This document shows positions 25,586-34,059 of a stretch of DNA of 64,000 nucleotides, in pieces. Under the pieces are notes generated by a model, which worked only from the letters and a program-made list of their open reading frames with translations, was not told where the DNA came from and searched no databases. The translations under genes and the position numbers were made by a program. Each line of letters starts with the position of its first letter. Positions within the stretch are counted from its first letter, which is position 1. The DNA comes from Microbacterium oryzae (GTDB lineage Bacteria > Actinomycetota > Actinomycetes > Actinomycetales > Microbacteriaceae), in NCBI RefSeq assembly GCF_030406385.1, contig NZ_JAUEPM010000001.1, positions 310,001-374,000 of the forward strand. Reading direction: 5' to 3'.

Positions 25586-26007
25586 GCTGCGGAGCCTTCG
25601 TCGCGCGCGGCCTGCACGACGCCGATCTCGTCGAGCGCGGTCTGCTCGGCGTGCAGCTCGGCCTGCGCTGCCGCCGCGCGGTGCGCGGACTCCAGACGCT
25701 CGAGCCCCTTCAGCTCGCGGCGCGCGGTCACGTGCGCGGCCTTCGCCCGCTCCGCCTCCGCGCGACGCAGTTCGCTCAGTGTGTGCAGGTCGCTCAGTGC
25801 ACTCCGGCCCGCGGCGCGAGCGGCGGCGAGCGCCAGGAGAGTGACGTCATCCGCCACCGCGCCGCCGGCCGCGGCGAGACTCGAGCGAGCGCGCTCCTCG
25901 GACGCCTCCGCCTGCGATGCGTCGGCGGTCGCGCGCGAGAGCTGCTCGGCGGCGATGCGCTCCTGCGCGCCGCGCACGCGCAGCAGGCCGGCGAGGGGGA
26001 AGGTCAT
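25582..26007 (-). CDS. fliJ: Flagellar export protein FliJ-like
   Basis: 141 aa, almost entirely one long antiparallel coiled coil rich in Ala, Glu and Arg (RVRGAQERIAAEQLSRATADASQAEASEERARSSL and later ELRRAEAERAKAAHVTARRELKGLERLE). FliJ is the central stalk of the FliI ATPase. The start at 26007 (MTFPLAGLLRVRG) fits the FliJ N-terminus and overlaps the fliI stop by 4 bp. Sequence identity in FliJ is low, so position directly after fliI carries much of the call. Confidence 0.82.
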   Translation of the reverse strand: MTFPLAGLLRVRGAQERIAAEQLSRATADASQAEASEERARSSLAAAGGAVADDVTLLALAAARAAGRSALSDLHTLSELRRAEAERAKAAHVTARRELKGLERLESAHRAAAAQAELHAEQTALDEIGVVQAARDEGSAA

Positions 26008-27335
26008 CGGGTCACTCCTTCGAACTCGGTGGTGAGAGCAGCGAGCCGCGCCCATGCATCCGGGGCGGGGGTCAGGTCGTCCATGCGCTGCCGCAGGAAC
26101 CCCTCGATGGCCGCCTCATGGGTGATCGCGGCGTCCACGAGGGGGTTGGCGCCCGGCTTGTAGGCGCCGATGTCGATGAGGTCGTTCGCCGACCGCCGCG
26201 CCGCCAGCAGGCTGCGCAGCGCCACGGCGTTCTGCCGCTGCTCGGGTGAGGTGATCTTCGAGACCACCCGGCTCACGGAGCCGAGCACGTCGATCGCGGG
26301 GAAGCGCCCGCGGACGGCCAGTTCGCGGTCCAGCACGACGTGCCCGTCGAGGATGCCGCGCGCGGCGTCGGCGATGGGCTCGTTGTGGTCGTCTCCGTCG
26401 ACGAGCACGGTGTAGAGGCCGGTGACGGAGCCGCGCGGCCCCGTTCCCGCCCGCTCGAGAAGGCGGGCGAGCACCGAGAACGTCGACGGCGGGTAGCCGC
26501 GCGTCGCCGGCGGCTCCCCTGCCGACAGGCCGATCTCGCGCTGCGCCATCGCCACGCGCGTGAGCGAGTCCATCATGAGGATGGCGTCGGCCCCCTCGTC
26601 GCGGAACTGCTCGGCGATGCGCGTGGCCGCGAACGCCGAGCGCAGCCGGGCCATCGCCGGCTGGTCGCCGGTGGCGACGACGACGACCGAGCGGGCGAGC
26701 CCCTCCGGACCGAGGTCGTCCTCGAGGAACTCCCGCACCTCGCGCCCGCGCTCTCCGACCAGCGCGATGACGTTGACGTCGGCCGTGGTGCCGCGGGCGA
26801 CCATCGACATCAGCGACGACTTGCCGACGCCGGAGCCGGCGAACAGGCCCAGCCGCTGGCCGACCCCCACCGGCGTCATCGTGTCGAGCGCGCGGATGCC
26901 GAGCCCGAGCTGGCGCTCGATGCGCTGCCGCCCCATCGCACTCGGCGGCTCGTGGTGCAGCGGCACCTGGGAGACGGCGCGCGCATCCAGCGGGCCCTTC
27001 CCGTCGATGGGGCGACCCAGGCCATCCAGCACGCGACCGAGCAGCCCGCGGCCGGTCGGCACGAGCGGCGCCGACCCCGCGTGGCGCACGCGCGCACGCG
27101 CCCGGACCCCGTCGAGCGGATCGAGCGGCATGCATCGGGCGCGCCCGCCGTCGACCGCGACGACCTCGGCATCGACGACGCGGCTCCCCTGCGCGTCGAT
27201 GCGCACGCGGTCGCCGACCGCCGCGTCGATGCCGAGCACCTCGACCCCGAGACCGACCACGGCCGTCACGACCCCCGAGCGCACGGGCCGGGCGGCGTGC
27301 AGCGCGCGGCCCCACGTCGCGGTGCCCGCGCTCAT
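26004..27335 (-). CDS. fliI: Flagellum-specific ATPase FliI
   Basis: 443 aa export ATPase related to F1 β. Walker A is AGSGVGKS at 166-173, the catalytic GERGREV follows at about 195-201, and the Walker B strand is AILMMDSLTRVAMAQREIGL. The C-terminus carries the usual PGANPLVDAAI segment. Acts as a hexamer with FliH and FliJ at the base of the export gate. Overlaps fliH and fliJ by 4 bp each. Confidence 0.96.
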   Translation of the reverse strand: MSAGTATWGRALHAARPVRSGVVTAVVGLGVEVLGIDAAVGDRVRIDAQGSRVVDAEVVAVDGGRARCMPLDPLDGVRARARVRHAGSAPLVPTGRGLLGRVLDGLGRPIDGKGPLDARAVSQVPLHHEPPSAMGRQRIERQLGLGIRALDTMTPVGVGQRLGLFAGSGVGKSSLMSMVARGTTADVNVIALVGERGREVREFLEDDLGPEGLARSVVVVATGDQPAMARLRSAFAATRIAEQFRDEGADAILMMDSLTRVAMAQREIGLSAGEPPATRGYPPSTFSVLARLLERAGTGPRGSVTGLYTVLVDGDDHNEPIADAARGILDGHVVLDRELAVRGRFPAIDVLGSVSRVVSKITSPEQRQNAVALRSLLAARRSANDLIDIGAYKPGANPLVDAAITHEAAIEGFLRQRMDDLTPAPDAWARLAALTTEFEGVTR

Positions 27336-27991
27336 CCGGCCGCCCCGATCGCCGCGTCGTCCTCGCCGTGCAGCGCGGCCTCTGCCCGGGCCAGCGCCGC
27401 GACGATCCGCGCGTCGACCGCACCGTCTTCGACCTCGACGACGACCCCGCCGAGGTCGACCCCGGGGGACGCGACCAGTGAGACGTTGTCGGGAAGATGC
27501 GCCGCGAGGTCGCCCGACGCGAGCGTTGCGTGATCCCGCTCGCTGAGGAGCAGACGCGCACCGCTGGATGCGTGGGCGAGGCCGCGCCGCAGGGCGTGCG
27601 CGGCGGAGCGTGCGGGGTCGGAGAGCTCCGTGCCGAGGATCACGCGCGCGAGCTCGACGGCGAGTTCCTCCGTGCGGGTGACGGAGAGCGCCGCCACCTC
27701 GGCGGTGCGCTCGACGAGCGCGTCGTGCGCGCGGTACAGCGCCTCGAGAGCGGTCTCGGCCATCCGGTCGGCTTCGTCCTGGTGCCGCTGCGCGCGCTCG
27801 CGATCGGCCACGAGCTCGCGGCGGGCCTCCTCGAGAGCGGTTCGCCGGCCATCCGCGTACCCGTCGGCGTAGCCGCGTGAGCGCGCCCGGTCGGCCTCGC
27901 CGCGCGCGTCGACGGATCCGACGCCCACGCGGGGCGGCACGAGGGGGACGAAGTCCGCCTCGAGCGCCGAGGCACCGGCCCGGTCACTCAA
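27332..27991 (-). CDS. fliH: Flagellar assembly protein FliH
   Basis: 219 aa regulator of FliI. It has a charged central coiled coil (GYADGYADGRRTALEEARREL with the GxxxG-like spacing seen in FliH) and a C-terminal half matching the V/F-ATPase subunit E/δ-like domain (LARVILGTELSDP, VEVEDGAVDARIVAALARAE). The best start is a TTG at 27991 overlapping the fliG stop by 8 nt; no in-frame ATG lies nearby, so the exact start is uncertain. Confidence 0.85.
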   Translation of the reverse strand: MSDRAGASALEADFVPLVPPRVGVGSVDARGEADRARSRGYADGYADGRRTALEEARRELVADRERAQRHQDEADRMAETALEALYRAHDALVERTAEVAALSVTRTEELAVELARVILGTELSDPARSAAHALRRGLAHASSGARLLLSERDHATLASGDLAAHLPDNVSLVASPGVDLGGVVVEVEDGAVDARIVAALARAEAALHGEDDAAIGAAG

Positions 27992-29057
27992 CGATCTCGT
28001 CCTCGTCGTCGCGCGAGAGGGTGATCTCCTCGGCGGCCTCGAGCTCGCGGATGATGCGGACCACCTCTGCCCGTGCCTCGTCGACCTGCCGCATGCGGAC
28101 AGGGCCGAGGACCCGCGCCTCCTCCGCGAGGCTCTCGCGGTTGCGCTCGGTCATGTTGCGGCTGATGACCTCGCTGACCTGCTCGTTGGCGCCCTTCAGC
28201 GCGAGGGCGAGCACGCGCAGGTCGATTCCGCGCAGCACGCGCTGCGCGTCGCGATCCTCGAGGCGGGCGATGTCGGCGAACGTCACCATGCGGCTGCGGA
28301 TGTCCTCGGCGAGCGCCTGGTCACGCCCCTCCAGGCTCGCCAGCAGTGCCTTCTCCAGGGCGGTGTCGGAGCGGTTGATGATCTCGACGAGCGGCTGCAC
28401 GCCGCCGAGCGCCTCGTGGACGTCGCGCGTGGCGAACACGCCCAGCCGCGAGCGGAGCGAATCCGCGACCACCGAGATGGCCTCCTGGGTGGCGGTGCCC
28501 ATGGTCGCGATGGCCTGAGCGACGTCGGTGCGCAGCGGGTCCTGCAGTGCGGCCAGCACGGCGGCGGCGCGCTCGGCGCGCAGATTGGCGAGGACGACGG
28601 CGACAGTCGTGGGGAGCTCCCCTTCGAGGATGGTCGCGAGCTGGGCCGGGTCGGCCGCGTTGAGGAAGTCGAAGGAGATGCCGCCCTGCGACATCGCGCG
28701 TCCGACGATCCCCACGGCCTTCTCCCGGCCGAAGGCGGTCTCGAGCAGTCCCGTCGCGAGCTCCTGTCCCCCGCGCGATGGGACGGCGCCGCCGGCCGCG
28801 ATGCGGCGGTACTCCCCCAGCGCCTCGGCCGTGGCGGCGACATCCACGCCGCCGAGCCGGGTGAGCTCCGCCGCGAGGATCTCCGCCCTCGCCTCGCCGA
28901 GGTGACGCAGCACCGCAGCGCTCGCGGCGCGGTCCATGTTGAGCAGCACGATCGCGGCCTTGCGCAGGCCCGTCAGCGGCGTCACCGGCTCTGCGCTCGA
29001 CGCGGTGATCGCGCGCGCGTCGAGCGCGGCCTGCTGGGCGTCGGCGATGCCGCTCAT
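27984..29057 (-). CDS. fliG: Flagellar motor switch protein FliG
   Basis: 357 aa rotor protein. The N-terminal FliF-binding part has LTGLRKAAIVLLNMD. The middle segment has GELPTTVAVVLANL where most FliG proteins have EHPQTIALIL, so that motif is altered. The C-terminal torque helix carries the charged MVTFADIARLEDRDAQRVLRGID. The acidic tail is short. It overlaps fliF by 4 bp. Confidence 0.95.
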   Translation of the reverse strand: MSGIADAQQAALDARAITASSAEPVTPLTGLRKAAIVLLNMDRAASAAVLRHLGEARAEILAAELTRLGGVDVAATAEALGEYRRIAAGGAVPSRGGQELATGLLETAFGREKAVGIVGRAMSQGGISFDFLNAADPAQLATILEGELPTTVAVVLANLRAERAAAVLAALQDPLRTDVAQAIATMGTATQEAISVVADSLRSRLGVFATRDVHEALGGVQPLVEIINRSDTALEKALLASLEGRDQALAEDIRSRMVTFADIARLEDRDAQRVLRGIDLRVLALALKGANEQVSEVISRNMTERNRESLAEEARVLGPVRMRQVDEARAEVVRIIRELEAAEEITLSRDDEDEIVE

Positions 29058-30682
29058 GCCGACGCCTCGTCCATCATGCTGCTCAGGGCCGCCGCGGCGG
29101 CCTCGGGGTCGGTCCTCGCGATCTGGTCGACCTCGCGGCGCCGGCGCTCCACGAGCATCTGGACGGGCTCGGGCTCGGGCTCGTCCACGATGTCGATCAC
29201 CTCGGTGGGCGCGAGGGCCGCAGGCGCCGCGCGCGGTGCGGGCTCCGGCACCGAGGTCAGCAGCACCACGTCGTCGTCGGGTGGCAGGAGCGCCGACATG
29301 GCCGGCTGCGCGACCAGCTCGTCGACGCGGCGCCTGCGACGACCGCGGATGGCCATCATGACCGCCAGGACGATCGCGGCGAGGACGATCGCGCCGCCGA
29401 TGATCGTGGTGCGCAGAAGCTCCTCCTGCCGGCGCGCCTCCTCGGCGGCCTCCGCCTCGGCGAGCGCCGCCGCAGCGGCTTCCGCTCCCGCCTGGCTGAA
29501 CGCGACGAACTCGACCGTGACGCTGTCGCCGCGCTCGGTGTCGATGCCGGCGGCCGTGGCCACGAGCGCCTGGACCTGCTCGGCGGTGACGCCATCCACG
29601 GCGTCGCGGTTCAGGGCGATGCTCACCGTCTGCCGAGTGACCTCGCCCGACGGCGTGACGGTCTTCTCTGTGGCCTTGTTCACGGCGTTGTTGCGGGTGG
29701 TCTCCTCGAGCTCGTAGGAGCCGGTGCCGTCCTGGGCGGGAGCGGCGATGTTGTCGGGGCCGAGCACGCCGGCTTCGCCGCCGGCGCCGCCGGAGTAGGT
29801 CTCCGTCTTCGTCTGCTCGGATGGCGCGAGCTCGCCCTCCGGGGCCGTGTATGTCTCCTCCAAGCGCTCCGAGGTGGAGTTCGCGACGTCGGCGGCCACC
29901 GAGACGCTCGCGTTGCCCGGCCCGACGATCGTCTCGAGCATCTGACCCACGGTGGCGGCCACCTTGCTCTCGTACTCCGTGGCCTGCTTGTCCGCGCCGC
30001 CGGTGAGACCGGAGCCGACCGCCGACAGCACATGGCCATCCTGATCGGTGACCGCGACGTCCTCGGGGCTCATGCCGGTGACGGCGGCGCTCGTGAGATG
30101 CACGATCGCCTCGACCTGGTCGTCGTCGAGCGTGACGCCGCTCTGCGTGCGTACGAACACCGACGCCGTGGGGTCCTGCCGATCGGCGACGAACACCGAT
30201 TCCTCCGGGATGGCCAGCTGCACGCTGGCGGAGGTGACTCCCGTCATCGCGCCGATGGTGCTGGCCAGCTCCCCCTCGATCGCACGCTTGTACGTCACGG
30301 ACTGCTGGAACTCGCTGGCGGTCACGCCCATGTCGTCGAGCAACGTGTACCCGTCGCTCGAGTCGCCCGGAAGGCCGGCGGAGGCCGCGGCGAGGCGCTG
30401 CGGGTACACCTCGTCGTCGGGCACGAGGATCGTCGCGCCGCCCTCGGTCAGCTCGTAGTCGACGCCGGCGGACTTCAGCTGCTCGACGACGGCGGACGCG
30501 TCGGCGGCGCTGAGGCCGGTGAACAGCGGGCTCATCTGCGGCCTGGACAGCCAGGTGCCCAACGCGATCGCGCCCATGGCGAGCAGTGCGACCCCGATGA
30601 GCGCGATGGTGCGCTGCGCGACGGTGAAGCCGCCGACGACCTCCTTGGCGCGATCGAGCACGCTCGTGATCATCTTCGGCAT
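29054..30682 (-). CDS. fliF: Flagellar MS-ring protein FliF
   Basis: 542 aa. Membrane helices at about 24-44 and 430-455 flank a large outside domain with the ring-building motifs (SPLFTGLSAADASAVVEQL, YKRAIEGELASTIGAMTGVTSASVQLAIPEESVF, and the KVAATVGQMLETIVGPGNASVSVAADV segment). The cytoplasmic C-terminus ends in DPEAAAAALSSMMDEASA, the FliG-binding type. It starts 1 bp after fliE. Confidence 0.96.
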   Translation of the reverse strand: MPKMITSVLDRAKEVVGGFTVAQRTIALIGVALLAMGAIALGTWLSRPQMSPLFTGLSAADASAVVEQLKSAGVDYELTEGGATILVPDDEVYPQRLAAASAGLPGDSSDGYTLLDDMGVTASEFQQSVTYKRAIEGELASTIGAMTGVTSASVQLAIPEESVFVADRQDPTASVFVRTQSGVTLDDDQVEAIVHLTSAAVTGMSPEDVAVTDQDGHVLSAVGSGLTGGADKQATEYESKVAATVGQMLETIVGPGNASVSVAADVANSTSERLEETYTAPEGELAPSEQTKTETYSGGAGGEAGVLGPDNIAAPAQDGTGSYELEETTRNNAVNKATEKTVTPSGEVTRQTVSIALNRDAVDGVTAEQVQALVATAAGIDTERGDSVTVEFVAFSQAGAEAAAAALAEAEAAEEARRQEELLRTTIIGGAIVLAAIVLAVMMAIRGRRRRRVDELVAQPAMSALLPPDDDVVLLTSVPEPAPRAAPAALAPTEVIDIVDEPEPEPVQMLVERRRREVDQIARTDPEAAAAALSSMMDEASA

Positions 30683-30683
30683 G

Positions 30684-31013
30684 TCAGGCCTGCATCCTCA
30701 TGATGTCGTTGAACGCCGCGACGCTCCGGTCGCGCACGGCCACGACGAGGTCGAGCGTGACGGAGGCGCGGGAGGCCGCGATCGTGGCTCGGTGGATGTC
30801 GTCGAGGTCTCCGGTGACGGCCTGGACGGCGAGCTCGTTCGACGTGGACTGCAGCTGCTGCAGGTTGTCGACGGCGCCGGCGAGGGAGGTGGCGAACGAC
30901 GCCGCCGACGCCGGGTTGTCGGCGGTGGCGGCGACGGCGCTCGGGATCTCGAAGCTCAGGGCGGACAGCGGGCTCACGCCGGCGGCTGTCACCGGGTCGA
31001 TGCCGGCAGGCAT
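30684..31013 (-). CDS. fliE: Flagellar rod adapter FliE
   Basis: 109 aa, links the MS ring to the rod. The C-terminal half is diagnostic: LAVQAVTGDLDDIHRATIAASRASVTLDLVVAVRDRSVAAFNDIMRMQA. The ATG overlaps the flgC stop by one base (TGATG). Confidence 0.93.
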   Translation of the reverse strand: MPAGIDPVTAAGVSPLSALSFEIPSAVAATADNPASAASFATSLAGAVDNLQQLQSTSNELAVQAVTGDLDDIHRATIAASRASVTLDLVVAVRDRSVAAFNDIMRMQA

Positions 31014-31405
31014 CAGCTGCGCCCGATCTGGAGGGCGGCCTCATACGCGGTCTTCGCGCGGTCGACGACCGCGGCGTTCGCCTCGTAGCCGCGCTGCGCG
31101 AGGATGAGCATGCTCATCTGGTCGCCGAGGTCGACATTCGGGTACTGCACGTAGCCGTCCTCGTTCGCGTAGGGGTGCTCCGGTTCGTACACCAGGCGCC
31201 CCTCGGCCTCCGACTCGACGACGCCCGCGACGTACGCGCCGGGATCCTCGGTGCCCTCCGTGACCATGACCAGACGCTCGCGGAACGCCTCCTCGCCGAC
31301 CGGAGTGGCCGTGTTGACGTTGGCGATGTTGTCGCTGATGGCGTCGAGCCACTTCCGGTGCACGTTCAGTCCGGTGCCGGCGATGCCGATGGCGTCGAAG
31401 GTCAT
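31013..31405 (-). CDS. flgC: Flagellar proximal rod protein FlgC
   Basis: 130 aa. N-terminus FDAIGIAGTGLNVHRKWLDAISDNIANVNT and C-terminus YVQYPNVDLGDQMSMLILAQRGYEANAAVVDRAKTAYEAALQIG are both typical of FlgC. Exported rod subunit. Overlaps flgB by 4 bp. Confidence 0.94.
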   Translation of the reverse strand: MTFDAIGIAGTGLNVHRKWLDAISDNIANVNTATPVGEEAFRERLVMVTEGTEDPGAYVAGVVESEAEGRLVYEPEHPYANEDGYVQYPNVDLGDQMSMLILAQRGYEANAAVVDRAKTAYEAALQIGRS

Positions 31406-31749
31406 GCGGAGGCCTGCCCGATCGCCTTGGTGATGGATGTCGCCTGGCCGCCGATCGCCTGGCTCGCGAACTGATAGCGCAGCGTCGTGTCGATGTTCGA
31501 CAGCGTCTCGGTGTCGAGGTTCACGTTGTTCTCGTTGAGCCGGGTGGGCTCGAGCGAGGGCTCCACGCTCGCGGACACGGAGCCGTTCCCGGCGGCGACC
31601 GCGGCACGCAGCTCGTCCTCGAACCGGACGCGCTTGGCCTGATAGCCGGGGGTGTTGATGTTGGCGACGTTGTCGGCGATGGCGCGCTGGCGCAGCGACA
31701 GGCCATCCAGGGCGCTGACGAGCGCTTGGGCGGTGACGGATTCGAGCAC
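31402..31749 (-). CDS. flgB: Flagellar proximal rod protein FlgB
   Basis: 115 aa. LVSALDGLSLRQRAIADNVANINTPGYQAKRVRFEDEL is the rod-protein signature and the C-terminus LRYQFASQAIGGQATSITKAIG matches FlgB. It begins with GTG inside a leader nearly identical to that of fliP, with GGAG 8-11 nt upstream. First gene of a 12-gene operon running to flgE. Confidence 0.94.
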   Translation of the reverse strand: MLESVTAQALVSALDGLSLRQRAIADNVANINTPGYQAKRVRFEDELRAAVAAGNGSVSASVEPSLEPTRLNENNVNLDTETLSNIDTTLRYQFASQAIGGQATSITKAIGQASA

Positions 31750-31823
31750 GGCGGCACTCCGGAAGAAGCGGGTGGCGTGGCCGGTCCGTGGCCAGGTCGT
31801 CGAGCGATCCGTGCTCTGGGGTG
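31750..31823 (-). promoter_or_regulatory. flgB leader with two tandem GGA-loop hairpins (predicted CsrA target)
   Basis: Hairpin 1: GAGC-ACGGATC-GCTC (31802-31816). Hairpin 2: TGGCC-ACGGACC-GGCCA (31778-31794). The two loop GGAs are 20 nt apart, in the range bridged by one CsrA dimer, and the Shine-Dalgarno TCCGGAG gives a third GGA. Sequence from promoter to GTG is nearly the same as in fliP. Confidence 0.6.
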
Positions 31824-31855
31824 GACTATCGCGACAGGTGCGGCGAGGCGTAACC
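31824..31855 (-). promoter_or_regulatory. Flagellar promoter element upstream of flgB
   Basis: Minus-strand GGTTACG, 17-nt spacer, CGATAGTC. It lies directly after the stop of the fliT-like gene and would drive the flgB-to-flgE operon. Confidence 0.8.
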
Positions 31856-31862
31856 GCCGATG

Positions 31863-32141
31863 TCAGCCTTCGACGTCGAGATACGCCGGCATGCTCGTGT
31901 GAACGGACGGCACACGGCGGAGAGCGGCGATCTCGCGCACTGCGGCGGCCTGTGCTGCGGCGAGGTCCGCGATCGTCCGCTGCTGGGCTGCGAGCACCTC
32001 CTGCGCCCGCTCCACGAGCTCGGCCGGAAGGGGGCCGGGCGGCGGCTCGAACGTCTCCGTCGCCATCTGCGCCTCGGCCGCGTCAGCCGCTCGCTCGAAC
32101 TGGTCGAGAAGCGCATGCCAGGCTCCGAGGTTCTCCGTCAC
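31863..32141 (-). CDS. Small helical protein, FliT-like by position
   Basis: 92 aa, acidic and mostly helical (WHALLDQFERAADAAEAQMATET, then LVERAQEVLAAQQRTIADLAAAQAAAVREIAAL). It follows fliD and fliS and overlaps fliS by 4 bp (GTGA), exactly where fliT, the FliD export chaperone, usually lies. The sequence itself is too simple to prove FliT homology, so the role is inferred from context. Confidence 0.6.
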   Translation of the reverse strand: MTENLGAWHALLDQFERAADAAEAQMATETFEPPPGPLPAELVERAQEVLAAQQRTIADLAAAQAAAVREIAALRRVPSVHTSMPAYLDVEG

Positions 32142-32548
32142 GACGTCGCTCGAAGCAGGGCCGAGGATGGCTGGCTGATCGCGGCAGCCTGGTGCCAGGC
32201 ATCCCGGAGCGGGGCGACGATCGCGCGGGATTCAGCTGTCGCGGCACTGTCGCGGCCGATGTTCGCGGCGACGAGGCGCGCGTGCAGGTAGATGTAGATC
32301 CCGCGCAGCTCCTCGGAGCCGGACCAGGCGTCGGTCAGCGATGCGTTCAACTCGGTGACGATGCTCTGGGCGTGGGTGAGATGGCCGCCGGCAGAGGCCC
32401 AGTCGGAGTGCTCCTGCGCTGCAGCCGCGCGGTCGATGTCCACGAGGAGGCGGTCGTACAGCATCGTCAGCAGGCGCTCCGGCGCGGCGGAGGCGACTTG
32501 CTGCTCGAGATACTGCTGCTTGGCGCGGGTGAGGGAGGAGATGGCCAC
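32138..32548 (-). CDS. fliS: Flagellin export chaperone FliS
   Basis: 136 aa four-helix chaperone that binds the flagellin C-terminus. The conserved start QQYLEQQVASAAPERLLTMLYDRLLVDIDRA matches the FliS YxxxxVxxAxPxxLLxMLYD pattern, and the second half has ELRGIYIYLHARLVAANI. The frame extends upstream into fliD; I place the start at the GTG at 32548 because GGAG lies 10 nt before it and FliS normally begins here. Confidence 0.92.
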   Translation of the reverse strand: MAISSLTRAKQQYLEQQVASAAPERLLTMLYDRLLVDIDRAAAAQEHSDWASAGGHLTHAQSIVTELNASLTDAWSGSEELRGIYIYLHARLVAANIGRDSAATAESRAIVAPLRDAWHQAAAISQPSSALLRATS

Positions 32549-32580
32549 GATCAGGGCTCCAATGCGGTCTGCGGGGTCGG

Positions 32581-33948
32581 TCAGGAGTCGGTCGAGGCGT
32601 TGAAGGCGTCGATCTGCTGGGTGAGCCAGGACATCTGGGAGTTCATCAGGGCCATCTGCGTCTCCAGCGCCGCGTAGGTGCGCTCGAGGGTCTCGCGGCG
32701 CTTGTCCAGCCGCAGATCCCAACGCTCGACCTGCGTCTCGAGCGTCCGCACCTCGCTCTCCTGCCCCGTGATGCGCTTGGTGAGGAGGCCGTCGTACTTG
32801 TCGGAGTACTGCGTGGTGACCTCCTCCACGCGGGCGGCCACGGCCGAGAACAGCGCCTGGGTTCCCTCGGGGTCCTCCTCCATCGCCGCGCCGAACTTCT
32901 CCGCGTCGAAGGTGAGCTTTCCGTACCGGTCGACGGAGATGCCCACGGTGGAGGGCGAGATCCCGTCGACGGGGTACTGGATGGCGTTGGCCAGCCCCGT
33001 TCGAAGAGCGCGCACAGTGCTGTCGCCGGTGAAGACTCCGAGGGTCGTGGTGCCGCCGGCGTCGGCGACGGTGGCCTTGGAGCCGTTGTCGATGCGGGTG
33101 AGGAGGTCGGCCACCTGCTTGACGAACGTCTCCGCTGTCTTGGTTTGCGCGACCGGGTCGGCGGTGACGGCGACTGTGACGGGCTCCGCGCCCGCACGGG
33201 TGACGGTGATGTCGACACCCGCGGCGACCGCGGTGAAGGCGTTCGATGCGCTCGTGATCGTCTGCTCCGCGGCGGTGCCGGCGTAGAGGCGGATCATCGC
33301 ATCGGACCCCTCGGTGATGATCGCGGCGCCGGTCTCTGATGCGACGTCTGCCGAGGTGCCCGCGTCGACATCGGCGGCTGTGCCGCGGTGGAGCGAGAAG
33401 GCGCTGGCCTCGCCGGTGTCCTCGCTGGTGAGCTGAATGCGAGAGAGCGGGTTCCCGTCCGCGTCCACGCCGCCGTTGACGATCGTCGCGGTCACGCCCG
33501 CGCCGGCCAGGTTGATCTGCTTGACGAGGTCCTCGGCACTGGTCGCGGTGACCTCGTTCTGCTCACCGTCGGAGCCCACGAGGGTGAAGGTCCCCGCGAA
33601 GGAGCTGTCGGATGCCGCCGCGGTCACCACGGCGTGCCGCTGCGCAACCGCATCGACGACGATGCTCGTGGAGAACGCTCGGGCGCCGTCAGAGGTGACG
33701 ACCGTGACCGCATCCGAGGAGGACGAGGTGGTGAAGGACCGCAGTGCTTCGGTGCCCGACGCGGTCTTCGCCTTCGCTGCGAGATCCTGCAGGGAGGTGT
33801 TGAGGGTCTGCAGGTTGCTGATCACCAGGTTCCGGTCGGTGATCTTCGACTCGATCAGCGTCTTCGGGATCGCGGCGACGTCCATCAGCGACGAGATGAT
33901 CGCCGCCGTGTCGAGGCCAGAGGCGAGGCCGGGAAGCGTCACAGCCAT
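32581..33948 (-). CDS. fliD: Flagellar filament cap protein FliD
   Basis: 455 aa capping protein. N-terminus LPGLASGLDTAAIISSLMDVAAIP is the FliD signature. The middle is a β-rich Thr/Ala/Val domain, and the C-terminus has LFSAVAARVEEVTTQYSDKYDGLLTKRI, RWDLRLDKRRETLERTYAALETQMALMNSQ. Reads after flagellin with a hairpin between them, so it may depend on partial read-through or an undetected promoter. Confidence 0.94.
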   Translation of the reverse strand: MAVTLPGLASGLDTAAIISSLMDVAAIPKTLIESKITDRNLVISNLQTLNTSLQDLAAKAKTASGTEALRSFTTSSSSDAVTVVTSDGARAFSTSIVVDAVAQRHAVVTAAASDSSFAGTFTLVGSDGEQNEVTATSAEDLVKQINLAGAGVTATIVNGGVDADGNPLSRIQLTSEDTGEASAFSLHRGTAADVDAGTSADVASETGAAIITEGSDAMIRLYAGTAAEQTITSASNAFTAVAAGVDITVTRAGAEPVTVAVTADPVAQTKTAETFVKQVADLLTRIDNGSKATVADAGGTTTLGVFTGDSTVRALRTGLANAIQYPVDGISPSTVGISVDRYGKLTFDAEKFGAAMEEDPEGTQALFSAVAARVEEVTTQYSDKYDGLLTKRITGQESEVRTLETQVERWDLRLDKRRETLERTYAALETQMALMNSQMSWLTQQIDAFNASTDS

Positions 33949-33998
33949 GTTCCGGGGTGCCTTTCGTTGTCCTGGTGGAGGGGGTCGTGCTACAGGAA

Positions 33999-34035
33999 GG
34001 CGCCCGGACGGGGTGCGAGACCCCGCCCGGGCGCC
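33999..34035 (-). terminator. Terminator after flagellin
   Basis: Strong GC hairpin with a 15-bp arm GGCGCCCGG-A-CGGGG pairing with CCCCG-C-CCGGGCGCC, one internal mismatch, 24 nt after the flagellin stop. Probably sets a high flagellin to fliD ratio. Confidence 0.75.
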
Positions 34036-34059
34036 GACATGCGCCTGAAGCGCGACGGC

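Noticed and set aside
31521..31757. Alternative GTG start 8 nt upstream of the flgB GTG in another frame
   Set aside because: It is too close to GGAG for initiation and its product has no flagellar features; the flgB frame matches rod proteins from its first codons.
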